A stretch of DNA of 64,000 nucleotides from contig NC_065878.1 of the NCBI RefSeq assembly GCF_933775445.1, positions 2,006,001 through 2,070,000 of the forward strand. Reading direction: 5' to 3'. Source of the DNA: Argentina anserina (Eukaryota; Streptophyta; Magnoliopsida; Rosales; Rosaceae). The notes below the pieces were generated by a model, which saw only the letters and a program-made list of their open reading frames with translations, made no database searches and was not told the DNA's origin. Shown piece by piece: positions 33,935 through 47,317 of this stretch; position 1 is the stretch's first letter, and the number at the start of each line of letters is the position of its first letter. The translations under genes and the position numbers were made by a program.

Positions 33935-36708
33935 TCACGAATTGAACTTTAATTTCCCCGAGTGAGAACTGATGTAAGAGCTTATCTTGTCCCAAAGTGA
34001 GAACTTAGATCCAAAGAAGCGCACCTTCACTGACTTCTTTGATCCGTCTCTAATGAACTCCAGGTCTCTGGCAATGTTAATCTGCGTACTTTCTTGGGTA
34101 TCAAGCAAAGGTAATGCAACTGAACCCTGCGACTCTAAGTTTTTGATCCACCCGCGTAATAAGTAATTGACAACCTGTATAAATGATTATTAGTCTTCGA
34201 AGAAAACAGAACAGTCAAGAAACTGAGGGCAATGTAAATTAATAGTTTATGAGAAGTCCAAAACCAACAACAAATATGGTAGCTTAACATGTAGTTGGTC
34301 CAATTCCTAGCAGCTTAATCCTCCGAGATCCATGTTTGTCAAACATGATATCAGAGACGTGATTGCTTAGGGATGGACATAATGACATATAACAGACCAT
34401 TGGTTATGGTTACAATTCTTGCATTACAAACTATTGAATGGGAGACTGAAATATTTGCTAATTACCAAAGGGATTGTATTACCTCTGGAACTTCATCGTG
34501 AGGGCAGTGACCAGCTGGACTGATCTCATAAAATGGAGCTTCAGGCACCTGCTTCTTCACCTGAAAACCCCAAATAGGTTGTACCCATGGATCTTCTTTC
34601 CCATACATCAGACAAACTGGTATGTTGTTCGTTTGACATCTACACATTTAAATGCCCCGAAACCTTTATAAACATGGACGGAAAAAAGTAAAAGCAGATT
34701 AAAAAAATGTCTTCAACTGTTAAAAGCTTTGTATTGCCTACCTGGATAAAGCCTCCTTAAATGATAATTCTGCCTGAGGAGCAAACATAATTGAAGCAAA
34801 CGATGCAGCAGCAGCTGGATGTTCAGCTGTCTCAACTATGCGGATAAATACTTTGTCAACATCAGTTGAATGATCTGCATAAACTTGTTCGAGTATCTGT
34901 GCGATACTCCTAGGATCACTTATCTTTTGCCATCTGAAATCAAACAAGCTCAAAATCTTTTAGTTCAAGTCTCAACTATAGTTCCTTTAAAGTTATAGTC
35001 CGCACAAATAATGATCTCAGAGTTCAGTTCTCAGATTAAATCAGATGCCACTTACCACATAAAGAAGCCTCTCACAAATTAGTTCAGTTTCAATTAGTTT
35101 TCCTACTTGTTAAATTCAGGAATCAATACTATAATTTACTCAAAATTATTTATGCAGGCTATAAGAAACTTACACAAATTCTACGAGCTTTATCACATTG
35201 GCAGGTAGGGGAAATGTTCCTGCCCATGGAAACATTTTTGCTAGCCTTGGAGATCTTATGGGATTAGGTACAAATCCCCAGAAAGGAGTTGCATTAAGCA
35301 ATGTAACACCTTTCACTAAATGAGGATTACATGCAGCAAAATATAAAGCAACGAACCCTCCCAGTGAGTTTCCAGCAAGATAGACAGGTTCACCGATTAC
35401 CTGTGTAAAAAATCAAATGAGATTATGTGATCACTGTAAGCGGCCAACAATGTTGTAGAGTGAAAATATCAACATTTAACATTATCGAAGCTCAACAGTA
35501 TCCCAAATATCTTCATCCTATAGTGTACAGAAACTCAAGGCATATCAATATCAGTAACCTCATAAACATACATATGACTGAACCGAAACGATTCAATATA
35601 TAGGGATAACAGTACAAGAAGCAAACTAAGGGACAGTAAGACCTTAGGAGGATGACATTTCTTAATAAAAATGGTGTCACTAGAATGATCATTGAACACA
35701 AAATGAACAGCCATTTAATTACATATTGTCACAATAATCATACATCTTCATGTGCACTGAATCGGAAACTATTACAATGCATGGCGAGAAAGAGGAAACT
35801 ATAGTTTCATGTGTAAAAGAAGGTAGACGCAGCATGAGCTATAGCGTCAGCATCTACTAAAAGTAATAAAATATCATATACAAGTATACAACCTCATTTT
35901 GTGCAAGTCCCCATCAGATAATGGAACAAGCAAAAACTCTAGAGCTATCACATACCTCTTCTATGAAATAACGAACTTGATCCTGCCATAAATCAATGGA
36001 GTAAACAAGCTCACTTGCCCATGGTTCTGATTCATCTCCAAAGCCCCAAGCATGAGTGTTCCTGTCCGACATGCCTTCTTCCATGGCACGAGGGGCAGGA
36101 TCTTCCAATGGCAAGGACCTGCCTTGCCCCAGGAAATCAATTGCCCACACTCTAAAATCTCGTCCCAAATCCTTCATTTGCTTCTCATAGTGAAATGAAC
36201 CAACCCCAAACCCAGGAAGAAACAACACTGGTGGGGATCCCACATTTTCAGATCCTGCTTTCTCATAATGCACATTGAATTTGGGCTTCCATTCCCAAAA
36301 GCAACTACTTATAGGGGCACTTACTTCGCCATTGGATTCATTTGGTACACCAGGAATCAAAACTTTAGTTACTGATTTCCCGGTTCCTGAAATATTTGCA
36401 TCCTCTTCAGCACCTACCACGTAGCCATCAGAGCTTCCACTTGATAGAATTGGACCAACTTGTTTAAACTTCTCATGGGAGTTTAATGGCCTAAAACCTC
36501 CCCGGTAATTTAGCTTCTTTGAGAAAGATTGATTTAGATGATAATAGTTCACAACCCCACTTGTGGAATCAAAATTAGCACAAAGAACTCTACTTTTTCT
36601 AAAAGCTGGGAGCTTGGATCCACTAAAACTCGAGCTTTTGACAACAAAGTTCCACCTTAAATTCACAACATCACAACATGACACAGAACTGTAAGAAAGT
36701 ATTTCCAT
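33935..36708 (-). CDS. PPH: Pheophytinase (PPH), chloroplast, with last-exon frameshift
   Basis: PPH removes phytol from pheophytin during chlorophyll breakdown in senescing chloroplasts. Five minus-strand exons: 35956-36708, 35174-35400, 34742-34933, 34483-34639 and about 33935-34175, all with GT-AG borders. The N-terminus is serine-rich with basic residues, fitting a transit peptide. The alpha/beta-hydrolase core has VLFLPGFGVGSFHYEKQMKD, the nucleophile elbow GNSLGG (Ser about 263), EDPWV (Asp about 407) and AGHCPHDEVPE (His about 435), so the catalytic set is complete. In the last exon, VVNYLLRGWIK is followed by a run of six A (plus-strand T, 34140-34145) where five would keep the family frame (NLESQGSVALPLLD). 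As written, translation stops at about 34101. With one base fewer it continues to TGA at 33935-33937. An assembly homopolymer error is the likeliest cause. Confidence 0.9.
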
Positions 36709-37260
36709 GCCCAGAAATTGTATTCTGCAATGACAAAAAGAAAATCAAAACACTCAGCAAGGAGTTAACTTTACCTTCTACTGCATCAACAACTGAAAAA
36801 CACAGATTACAGCTCATAACTCCTATGATGTATTACTTGTATAGTTTGTTCAAGTAAATATACATCAAAAGGTGCTGGTATAATCTAAGTTCTGAGACCC
36901 AGTTGAAAATAACCAACACCTAATATCCTAATTCCCAATATATATATCTCCTTACAAACTAAATAAGCAAAGGGATCACTTTCTTTTGACTAAATAAGCA
37001 TAGGAAAAACAATTAACAGGAGCAGAACTCATTACAAACCAACAATTCTGAACTTAACAATTGATGTGAAAAAATCAAACAAAAGTAGCAATCTTGACGA
37101 ATCAAACAGCTTCAGCATCATAGTAAAGAGACTAGAAATAGGTATTCACTCGTGGGTTACCTTCAAAATGAGCAGAGAAGGTTCATTAAAGTTTGTGGAA
37201 GGTTCAATCTTCTCCAAGTAGTTAGGAGAATGGAGGAAGATCCAGAAAGAGAGAAAATGA
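36709..37260 (-). other. PPH 5' leader with an intron (inferred)
   Basis: On the minus strand an acceptor (TTGCAG|AATACA, exon from 36724) lies just before the ATG, and a donor (TTGAAG|GTAACC, exon end 37161) lies upstream. These suggest a 5' UTR intron of about 436 bp (36725-37160) and a first non-coding exon near 37161-37260. Confidence 0.5.
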
Positions 37261-38098
37261 TATGCGCGGTTGCTTAAACGTTTCTTCTTCCTTTAAAAGC
37301 CAAGCGATTAGCTTTGAATGTGTGTTTTATGTAATTTCCCTAAATACCAGAACTCCTCACTCCCCTCCAAACCGACAAAACGACGACAAAAATTCCAAGT
37401 TTCAGAAAGTTGTGCCAAAATCTTCCAAAAAACCATGCTAGAGCTTCACTTGTTCTCAACTTGATCTGTCTATGTATATCTAGTTATTCTACATCTGTAT
37501 CGAATTAGTCTAATTTAACGTTATGCATAACAAACGTAGGATCTAGTCTTCCTATACGTATACTTATTTGTTTTTCTTCAATTACGTCGACCATATACGT
37601 ACATATTCTTGGTCTCCTTACTACCACACAAATTCACTTCACGCCGCCCTTCCTTTAGCTCTTAGTATCAGCTTATTTCAAGGGAGATATTCAATACATG
37701 TTTATAAGTTTTCGTCAGTAAAATTAACAAATTTCTCTATAACCGTGTAAAGGTCTCAATTTACAATTGATTGAAATATATGACATAACTTAGCAGTTAG
37801 TAGTATGGTATTATTTGAGTTCATATAGACATATATCGTGGTGCATGTAAACTATCATCACCATATTGGTCACTCATAAATCGACTTTTTGACGTATTTA
37901 CTATAGTCACCTATAGTTGAAAAATTAAGTATAATAAAGGCACATGATTGCGATGTTCGTATAGTCAACCTCAACTTATTAAACCACAAAAACAATAATC
38001 AAAACCAAAAACCCAAAAAAAGAAAAAAAATAAGAAGAAAAAATATGTGAACAAGACAACAGCGGAGGACCAAAGGCCACAAATCCAGTCCCTGCTAC
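37261..38098. other. Intergenic, promoter side of PPH
   Basis: No coding sequence or repeat recognised. Confidence 0.4.
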
Positions 38099-38774
38099 TA
38101 GGGGTGGACTTTTAGACACCGAAAAACCGAAAACCGACCAAAACCGTACCAAATCAACACCGAAAAACCGAAACCGAATAAAATCGATCTATCGGTTCCG
38201 GTTTTACATCAAATTGAATAGTTCGGTTTCGGTTTGCGGTTTCGTCCGTGTAAAAAACCGATCAAACCGAACCGAATTGAATCGACATATATGTATTTAA
38301 TCATTAATATTTAATATAGTAATAGGTGTATATCATGTTTTTATTGACTAAGAATTACATACGATATACATGATTTTACATGATAATGGCCTCGAAATGT
38401 CTAACTTAATTGCTCACAGTCTTTAACTCATTAAATATTACGTTTGGTTAATACTCTATCGTAACTTTGTTGATTTTATTTGTTGTTTCTAATTTATTGC
38501 AATCTAGTTTACTTATTTACTACTTTGAAGTACTAAACTTGTAGCTTACTACTTTATTTTGATTGTAACTTTTGTTTTAAGTCAAGTGTGAAAAGTTATT
38601 ACAAATGATAAGTTATTAACCGAAACCGAACCGAATTGAATTATAGGTTAACCGAAACCGTGGTTAATAGATATTTTTGTCAGTTTCGGTTTTGAGAAAT
38701 ACAAAACCGAGACCTCGGTTTCGGTTTTCGGTTAATGCTCTTAAATCAAACCGATGGAACCGAGTCCACCCCTA
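38099..38774. mobile_element. Non-autonomous hAT-type element, AACCGAA-rich
   Basis: Both ends read TAGGGGTGGACT inward, and the element is bracketed by the perfect 8-bp duplication CCTGCTAC (38091-38098 and 38775-38782). The left ~190 bp and right ~170 bp are packed with ACCGAAAACCGA and CGGTTTCGGTTT motifs, and the core is AT-rich. It is 676 bp with no coding. Confidence 0.88.
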
Positions 38775-38782
38775 CCTGCTAC

Positions 38783-40190
38783 ACCGAATCAAATGTCGCT
38801 CGAGTTATGATCATCTGCGCGACCAAAATCGCTTCGTCAAAACACGAAGCGAGACCCGGACACGCCCAATAATATCTCTCTCTGACGTGGCAGATGTGTG
38901 GGCGACCATGTGTCGGACGTGAAGAAAAAGGAGGGAAATTCGTCTTTAGGTGATAAGAACCAGAGACGAACTATAGTGTTACGCAAATGGAGCTGTCAGG
39001 TTTGGCTTACACGTTATGGAGTTGCATGATTGTGAACGGTGGTTTTCAACGTTTTCTTCATGCACGATGGTGTTGAACTTGGATCTAAAACAAGTATTCA
39101 CCTAGCTTCCTTTGATTATGAAGTAAACCACTAAAATGAAATGCTACAACGTGTGTTGTGAGTTCACATTTCACCTCACATCATAAGACTATTAGTAGAC
39201 CAAGTAATTCACGAAAATTCCACGTTGATAAACAAAACGCGTACTTTGGTTTTCAAGAAGAAGAAAAATACAACTCTTTGTTTTCTAGTACAAAACTAAA
39301 AACATACATTCTATTCACTTATGCGGTGATAGCTTATAGAAGGACATATTGGGAGTATCAAGAGGTGTAAGTGCTAGATGAACCATTTCTTAACACATTG
39401 TAGGTCTAATTGCTTCAACCTGATTGTTTTGTGACAGGATTCATAAATTGGTAGTGATCAAATGATATGCAATGCAGCTGGATGTACTCGTGGCACTTTG
39501 ACCTCTACAACCTATGTCTCTTCTATTTTCAAATTTGATGGAGGCCAACACAAAATTTAGTCCTACTGTTATTATTGCCGATTCAAATGAAATAAGCTGC
39601 TTCGTGTGCACCTTACCCTTTACCATTTAGCAGCAGATATCTTCATGTTCATGTAATGACCAAAGGATCTCGTTCAGCTAAACCGCCCTCCTGTTGATAT
39701 ACTTCTCGGAAAAAAAATGTTGTCATTTATCAACTAAAAGAAATCGACATGCAGCCATCCACCACTAATTCTTAAAAACTTCAACCAATGCATTGGTCAC
39801 TATATGAGATGCAACTTTCTTTTCTCGGCAGAGTATACACGTTTTGAAGTTCATCAAATATCTCCTTATTCGATACATCGGAGCAGGGCTACCTTCTTAT
39901 ATCTGTCTCACAATTTCATTACATTGGAAGCAATGTAGTGTGTAATTTTCTTCGGTCATTGGTATGCACTTATGGCCTATTTCTATAGTAGAGCCGTAAG
40001 GAGACAATGTTAGGAGCAGTGCAACATTATTGTTGAAATTATGACACATGAATAAAGGAACAAGAATGAGAAGTTGAGATGAATTTTCTCTAGATAAATT
40101 TCATGTGTTAAGCAAAACTACAACTACTGATATATATATATACACACACAAAACGAGAATTAATGCCTAAAATTACTCCAAGAACAAGTG
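38783..40190. other. Intergenic sequence
   Basis: No gene or bounded repeat could be supported. Small open frames here lack family resemblance. Confidence 0.4.
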
Positions 40191-40250
40191 CACACAGATG
40201 TGGACTAAGCAGCACACAGATGTGGACTAAGCAGCACACAGATGTGGACC
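40191..40250. repeat. 22-bp tandem repeat, 2.7 copies
   Basis: The unit is CACACAGATGTGGACTAAGC plus AG. Two perfect copies (40191-40212, 40213-40234) are followed by a partial copy to 40250. It lies about 480 bp upstream of the NLR gene's TATA box. Confidence 0.9.
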
Positions 40251-40727
40251 AATTGATTCTTCAATTCACACACATATCTAATATTTTCAATAATTATCAA
40301 CAAGTGAAGACTATCACATTTGGTGAGAAGCAAATTTTTTGGCAGATGCAATTGCCGACATTGGTCACTCTACTGTTGTTGCTGCCACTTTCTTCCATCT
40401 CTGTTTTTAATTTTGATTTCCATGACTTAGGCTGTATTAGGAGTTTCTTTTTGTAACTTATGTTTTTCTTTTCTAAAAATATTGTATTATTTCTATCGAA
40501 AAAAAAAGTGAAGACCTTTTCTTTTCTATTACTAAAAGAAAACATACAAATTAAAGAACAAAACCTCTACGAAATTTTCTTCGATGCAGATGGAACTGTA
40601 GGGACGAGAAAATGGGAAAACATGAGAAATAAATTGTTGTGGGAAGTTGAAGTGGATTGTAGAACAAAAGCCCAAAGTGCAGGAAAGGAAAGAAAGACAG
40701 GCCCAAGAAATCTCACTATGTAAAACG

Positions 40728-40735
40728 TATAAATA
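40728..40735 (+). promoter_or_regulatory. TATA box, NLR gene
   Basis: TATAAATA in CGTATAAATAGGAGG, an unusually good plant TATA box. It lies upstream of a leader that ends in a strong splice donor (41024/41025), so transcription probably starts near 40760. Confidence 0.6.
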
Positions 40736-41024
40736 GGAGGCACAACGCCGGTTGAGATGTGGGGCCGCCGAAACGCCGCCGTATTCCTTCCCCCAAAAAG
40801 TTAAGTGGTTTATGGGTTCCTCTTGGATGTGTTCTTTTGTCTTTCAATGGTTTCTCAAAAGTAGCAATCTTTCATTACTGTGTGTTGTGTCAGCAAATGA
40901 GTTTTCTTTGTTCAGCATCAGTAGGTTGAGCTTTTTCTAATCTTTGTTGGCTATTTGTATTATGGACCAGGTTGAACACTGTGGTATATTGAACATGGAC
41001 TCTGCAACTACTACTGTCTCTGAG

Positions 41025-41457
41025 GTAAGTGCATTCAATCATCTATTCATAGAAACCCAGCTGAAGACAAGCATTTACTTCTCTTATTTTTCAATTATTT
41101 GATTAGTTTTAGGATTAAAGTTGATACATTTGACTCAGACAAAATTTTACTTGCAAGTTAAAGACCTGGTAACTGTGATGAGCTAAGCTTGAGTTGATTA
41201 TAAGGATTACAATAGCTTGCTTTGTCCTCGGTAATCAATGAATCATCAATCTGAGTATTATATTGAAACGGAGTTGTTAGGCCTGGTTGACGATACATAA
41301 TTTAATCACGAGTCGTAAGAATACCCAAGAACCACTTGACAACATGGTTAGCTATTGAAAGTTGAAACAAATGCCTACTTGCTTTCCCCTTTTTCTTTTC
41401 TTAGCATATTATCTGATCACTTTCTCTTCTCTTTCTCCCCATTTCCTCACAATTCAG
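41025..41457 (+). other. 5' UTR intron of the NLR gene (inferred)
   Basis: Donor TCTGAG|GTAAGT at 41024/41025. The acceptor, after a long pyrimidine tract, is CAATTCAG|AAACC at 41457/41458, 17 bp before the ATG. The leader exon contains upstream ATGs (for example at about 40963). Confidence 0.6.
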
Positions 41458-41474
41458 AAACCAAAACTTCGACC

Positions 41475-44400
41475 ATGCCTATTGTTCGAGCACTTGAAAC
41501 TGCATCTGTGAGCATCCTCCTTAACAAGTTGGCCACTCAAGATGTCTTAGATTTCTTCCTCAAGTGGAAAATCGATGACTCGCTGTTAGCAAAGCTCAAG
41601 AGGAACCTGCTTGTCATTCATGCAGTTCTCAATCATGCTGAGGAGAAGCAAGTACAAGACTTGAATGTCAAAGCTTGGCTTGAGGATGTCAGAGTTGCAG
41701 CTTATGATGCCGAGGACATATTGGATGACATCACCAATGATGCTCTCGAATCACAAAACAGAAAACATCAGGTATGGAGTTCTAAGATCCAAGAAGGGAT
41801 AGACTTTAAGAACAAAGACATTGCTAATTCTCTTAATCCTTTTAGAGAACGTGTGGAGTCGAAAATGATAAAGATTATAGATGTATTGGAAGAGCTTGCA
41901 AGACAGAAAGATGTTCTTCGATTAAGAGATGATTCTGGAGGTGTAACATCAGGGTTTGACAGATTGCCTACAACTCCAATGTTGGGTGATGAATCTCATG
42001 TTTATGGTAGAGAATCTGATAAGAAGAAGATAATTACTTTGCTGAAATTGGGTGAAAGTGATGATGAGGTTTCTATAATTCCAATTGTAGGCATGGGAGG
42101 CATTGGGAAGACCACCCTTGCTCAGCTTGTGTATAATGATGCTAATGTGAGTAGCCAGATTGATTTGAAAGCCTGGGCTTGTGTCTCTGATGTATTTGAT
42201 GTGCAAAGGATTACAAAAACACTTGTTGAGTCTGCGACTAAAGCAAGTTGTAGCACAAACAATTTGGAGTTGCTTCAAGATCAACTGAAAATGCGGTTGA
42301 AGAACAAGAGATTTCTTTTTGTTTTGGATGATGTCTGGAATGAGAAGTATGAAAGCTGGGATAAGTTAAGAGTCCCCTTCACAGTTGGTGCACCAGGGAG
42401 TAAAATCATAATCACGACACGAAACAAAACAGTTGCATCACTTATGGGGACTGTTCCTGCTTACTGTTTGGAGGGGCTATCAGACAGTGATTGTCGGTTA
42501 CTGTTTGAACAAATTGTGTTTCAGAACAGTAATTTAGATGCCTATCCAAAGTTGAAGGTGATCGGCGAGAAAATGGTAGACAAGTGTAAAGGCTTGCCTT
42601 TGGCTGCAAAGGCACTAGGAGGCCTCTTGCGTGCGGAACCAGAACTAGATGAGAATTACTGGAATGGTATCTTGAATAGCAAAATTTGGAAGCTGGCAGA
42701 CAACAATATTTTACCAGCTCTAAGATTAAGCTACCATCACCTCCCTGGGCATTTGAAGCCGTGCTTTGCTTATTGCTCGATGTTTCCTAAGGACTATGAA
42801 TATGACAGAGAGATGTTAATCTTGTTATGGATGGCAGAGGGTTTCGTGCCAAATCCAGAAGGAAATCAGCGAATTGAAGATGTAGCTGGAAGATATGTTT
42901 CAGATTTCTTATCAAGGTCCTTATTCCAACACACCAATGACAAGTTACGACTGGTGATGCATGACCTCATACATGATCTTGCACAATCCGTGGCTGGAAA
43001 AACTTTTGTTAGGTTGGAGGAAAATACAGAGAGTCATAACAAGTCTACAAAAGCTAGGCACTTGTCATATACCCGTGGATTTGAAGATGTATTTCAGAAA
43101 TTTGAGGCATTCAGTGATGTGGATTGTTTACGAACCTTTCTACCATTAGACCCATTGCAAGGATTCAATTTGAGTAGCTTGACTGACAAGGTTCCTTGTG
43201 ATATGATGTCAAAATTAAGATTCTTGCGGGTGCTATCCTTTAGTGGTTATCTCATAGAGAAGTTGCCAGATTCAATTGGCAATTTGAAGAATCTGCGGTA
43301 CCTCAATCTTTCTCATTGTCAAATAGAAGAGCTACCTGAGTCAACAAGCAGTCTATACAATCTACAGACATTAATTTTATTAAGATGTCGATCGCTTACC
43401 AAGCTGCCTGCAGACATGGGAAACCTAAGGAATTTACGGCATCTCAATATTCAGGGAACTAAGCTGAAAAGCATGCCTTTGGGAATGGGAAGAATGATTA
43501 ACCTTCAAATACTGTCAGATTTTATTGTGGGAAAAGCCATGGGAAAAGGGATTGCAGAATTCAAGGATTTGTCACATCTTCGAGGATCCATTTCTATTTC
43601 GTGCCTGCATGATGTCGGCAGTGTTAGGGATGCAATTGAGGCCAGATTGGAGGATAAGAAGCACCTGGATGATTTAGTTTTGGAATGGAGCAGCAGTAGT
43701 GATGGTTCACGAAATGAAGGGATCGAGAGAGAAGTACTTGATGCACTGCAGCCTCATGAAAATCTGAAGAAACTCACTATTAAGTATTATGGAGGTACAG
43801 AATTTCCATATTGGTTGGGTGATCATTTGTTTACTAACATGGTGTACTTGCATCTCTATGGTTGCATAAAATGCACATTTTTACCACCCCTTGGCCAACT
43901 ACCTTCTCTTAAGGATCTCATACTTGAAGCAATGCATGGAATACAGCATGTAGGAATGGATTTTCTTGGGGTTGATGATGGTTCCACACTTTTTTTCCCC
44001 TCTTTGGAGACTTTGAAGTTTGGAGACATGAAAGAATGGGAGGAATGGTCATCTTCAGAAGATGAAAGGCTTAAAGAATTTCCCAGCCTTCAGGAACTTT
44101 CCATATTCAAGTGTCCCAAATTAAAAAAGTTTTCACATGTATTTACTTCTCTAAAAAAGCTGTGCATCAAGTACTGCAGAGAAATGACTACCTTCTCCCA
44201 GAATCCTGCACTTGGGAATTTGGAACCTGTAGATTTCCGTAGCCTACAACTGCTTGTTCTTGTTGGTTGCAGTGAGCTTGAAAACCTTCCTTTTTCCCTC
44301 CCTTCGTTGAAAACACTTCAGATAGATGCTTGCAAAAAGTTGGCTGCACTTCCAAGGATGGTGGAACTTAGTACATTGTCCCTGATGGATTGAAATGAAG

Positions 44401-45779
44401 AATTACTTAAACAGATGATGGGATTTAGCTTGCTGACTTCTCTGCAGCTAAAGGATATTCCAGGAGTGAAGCTTCTACCTGAAGGCTTTATTCAACAGTC
44501 TGAAAAACTTGAAGAATTGAGTCTTGCAGGCTTTCCTAACCTTGAATATTTGGCAGACGACCGAGTTGGATTAGCACACCTTGCATCACTTCAACGCTTG
44601 ACGATATCCCATTGTCCTGCGTTTGTTGCTTTGCCTGATGAAGATGATAAGCTTCCACCTGTACTTAAATATTTGGAATTCAAACATTGTTATAGCCTGA
44701 TGAAGCTCCCGGGTAAGCTTCACAACCTTGAGTGTCTTGCAGAGCTACACGTTGAATGGTGTTCTAAGATTGAAGCATTTCCAGATGTGGGGTTGCCTGA
44801 CAAACTGAAGCGTCTGGTAATCCGCGACTGTGGTGCTCTGCAGATCCTTTCTCAAGAGCTTCTCTGCAATAACAATTCACTCGAGTATTTAGAAATTCAC
44901 AAATGTCCTTCTCTCCTGTCAGCTCTTGAAGAAGGAAACTTGCCATCGACTCTTACACATGTAAAAGTTTACTATTGCAAGACTCTGATATCACTGCCTG
45001 AGGGTTTGATGGGCAAAGACAATATGACACTCAGGTACTTGGAGATAGACAACTGTTCCTCTCTCATGTCCTTTCCAAATGGTGAATTACCAGCAACCCT
45101 TGAGCGTTTTGAGATTAGTGATTGCTCTAATTTGCAGGCATTGCCATTGAGTCTTCTTAACCTCACAAATCTTGAGATCTTGGAAGTAAAGAGCTGCCCC
45201 CTTCTCCAGCACTTTCCAAAGGGTGGGTTGCCACCCAATATAAATTTTGTCACAATTTCCAAATGTGAGAATCTCAAGTCTCTACCTGAATTGTTTCATA
45301 AACTCAAACTTCTTCAGAAGTTGGAGATTTCAGGCTGTCCTAGTCTCCTGTCCTTCCCAAAGCAGGGTCTTCCCAGCAGCTTAAGAGAACTTATAGTTAC
45401 TGATTGTGAAAAGCTTAATCCCATGCATCAATGGAGACTTCACAAACTATCCTCTCTAGATGTTTTGATCATAGGCGGATTTCCTGGCCTGAAGTCCTTT
45501 TCAAAATATTATCCTCTTCCCCATACTTTAACCTCTTTAAGCATTCAAAGACTCCCTGATCTTGAATCCATATCAGAGGCGCTTGAGAATCTCACCTCAC
45601 TTGAAAAGTTGAGTATCGGGGAGTGTGATAAGCTCCAATCTTTGCCAGAGATGGGACTACCAGCAACAATCTGTACCTTGACAATTCAGCATTGTTCGCT
45701 TCTAAAGCATCGTTGTGAGAAGGACAAAGGAGAAGACTGGTCCAAGATCAAAAACATCCCCTTCGTGAATTTGCGCTAA
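41475..45779 (+). CDS. CC-NB-LRR immune receptor (RPP13-like 1), one in-frame TGA
   Basis: An intracellular immune receptor of the plant NLR class. The ATG at 41475 (MPIVRALETASVSILLNKLA) is the family start; an in-frame ATG at 41355 lies within the apparent leader intron. Domains: Rx-type coiled coil with VAAYDAEDILDDI (about residue 75), P-loop GMGGIGKTTLAQ (about 206), kinase-2 FLFVLDDVW (about 280), GLPLAAKALGG (about 375), MHDLIHDLAQ (about 495), then leucine-rich repeats to the end (LRYLNLSHCQIEELPES and many LxxL-x-x-C units). A TGA at 44391-44393, after LSTLSLMD, splits the LRR. The same frame runs on without another stop to 45779, for 1434 codons in all. As written, a 972-residue receptor lacking half its LRR would be made. 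Confidence 0.93.
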
Positions 45780-47317
45780 CGATGCTAATGGCAAGAAGAT
45801 ACTTGGAAAAAGACAAGTTTTCTCAGGTTTGCTTTCTCATTCATTCTTATAACAAAATAGCATTCATCATAGGACATCATTTGTACAACATTTTCCCAGT
45901 TAATACATCTTTCTTTTTTATTCTTTTAACCATGGAACCTTTACATTTCAGTGCAGTTAATATATATTCTGGCATTCATGATCGATCAAAAGTACTTGCA
46001 AGGTCCCGTTCTGTACCAGAACCATAGCTGGAGTGTATTGTGTCTACAGGTTGATATTGTACATGCACCTAGTCAGTAGTCCATACACTGTTGGTCATTA
46101 CGGCAACATTGATCAATACGCTCATCAAGCCATGTTGACTAACTGGAGGACAAGCACCTATTCGAATCTCAAATTTCGGATTCAAACTGCTGCTTCCTAG
46201 TAGGCGATCTTCCTTTGCAAACTATCTACTTTTGTAGCCAAACTTCTGCTTCCTCATGGAACCACACAGAGCTGTTGATTCATGTTGAATTTGATTGATT
46301 GTCAAATATATTTTTCCTCAAGCGAGAAATGATTGTTCGATTGAAGTATGATTTTCGAATCCCTACATATTCAGGTGTTTCCAGCAATGAGACATAGCAA
46401 AAACTGAGATTGCTGGCATATATCTGTACTCTGATTGTAGGCTGTAGCTGTGTATATGATACAGCAAAGGTAGTACATGATCAGATATCCCTCTACACTT
46501 GGGTACGTGATCTTTGCCATAATAAATCAAGGATAACAAATTATTTCTATCAAGGGAAGAAGTTTACATTCTATTTTTTTTTTTTATCATTGCACATCTT
46601 GAATTAGTCATTTGTTATTTTCACATCAGTGAAGATTACTCGAGCAAATTTATTGAAGCAGAAAATAGAGCAAGTGATGTGGATTTCTGGAAGTACCTAA
46701 ATAATAAGAAAACATGGAAACACACACAAGTTGCCAAGTCTATATTATCTGAAAAGGAATTAAATAATACTACAGTTAGTACGGTTGACATTGCTCCACT
46801 GAAGGTGGCAGAGTACGATCATCCTCATTCTCACTGTACCTCATCGAAAGCTAGGTAACTGCAAAGAATATCCACAGTTTAATTTCTACAACACCATCTG
46901 ATCTATTCCTTTTCTTGCTTTCTTTTTAAGATTCTGCACAACACACTTCTTTTTTATGTTCTATTCTCAGTTATTTCCCCACTTGAAGCTTTGATTCTCT
47001 TCCCACTAGTTGAAGGATCAATACCATGGTTTTGACTGATTTTGGCCTCTAGCTTCTGAGTTGAGCTTAGGGTTTATTTCTGGTTATGGGTATTTCATGA
47101 ATTGTATTCAACTTCAGCGGAGCATCCATAGTTAGAGTAAGATCTGTGTGGTTTGATTCAATAAGTATGCATGAAGTTGTTATCATTTGCATAAATTTTA
47201 TAGCTTTTTTGTAGTATTAGAGCCGGATGGCAATAATTGGAATTGGGTATTGCAGATGAGCTCTTTCTTGTGATGTTTGGCTCCTAATAGTTCTTATTTC
47301 ATACAAAGAGAGGGAAG
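45780..47317 (+). other. Between NLR and bZIP genes; bZIP leader intron
   Basis: The first part is 3' flank of the NLR. At about 46855 a donor (AAAGCTAG|GTAACT) and at about 47256 an acceptor (TATTGCAG|ATGAGC) outline a probable 5' UTR intron of the bZIP gene. Nothing else is supported. Confidence 0.45.

Noticed and set aside
41355..41474. Upstream in-frame ATG at 41355 as the NLR start
   Set aside because: It lies within an inferred leader intron with strong splice sites, and the CC-NB-LRR family starts at the MPIVRALE-like position at 41475.
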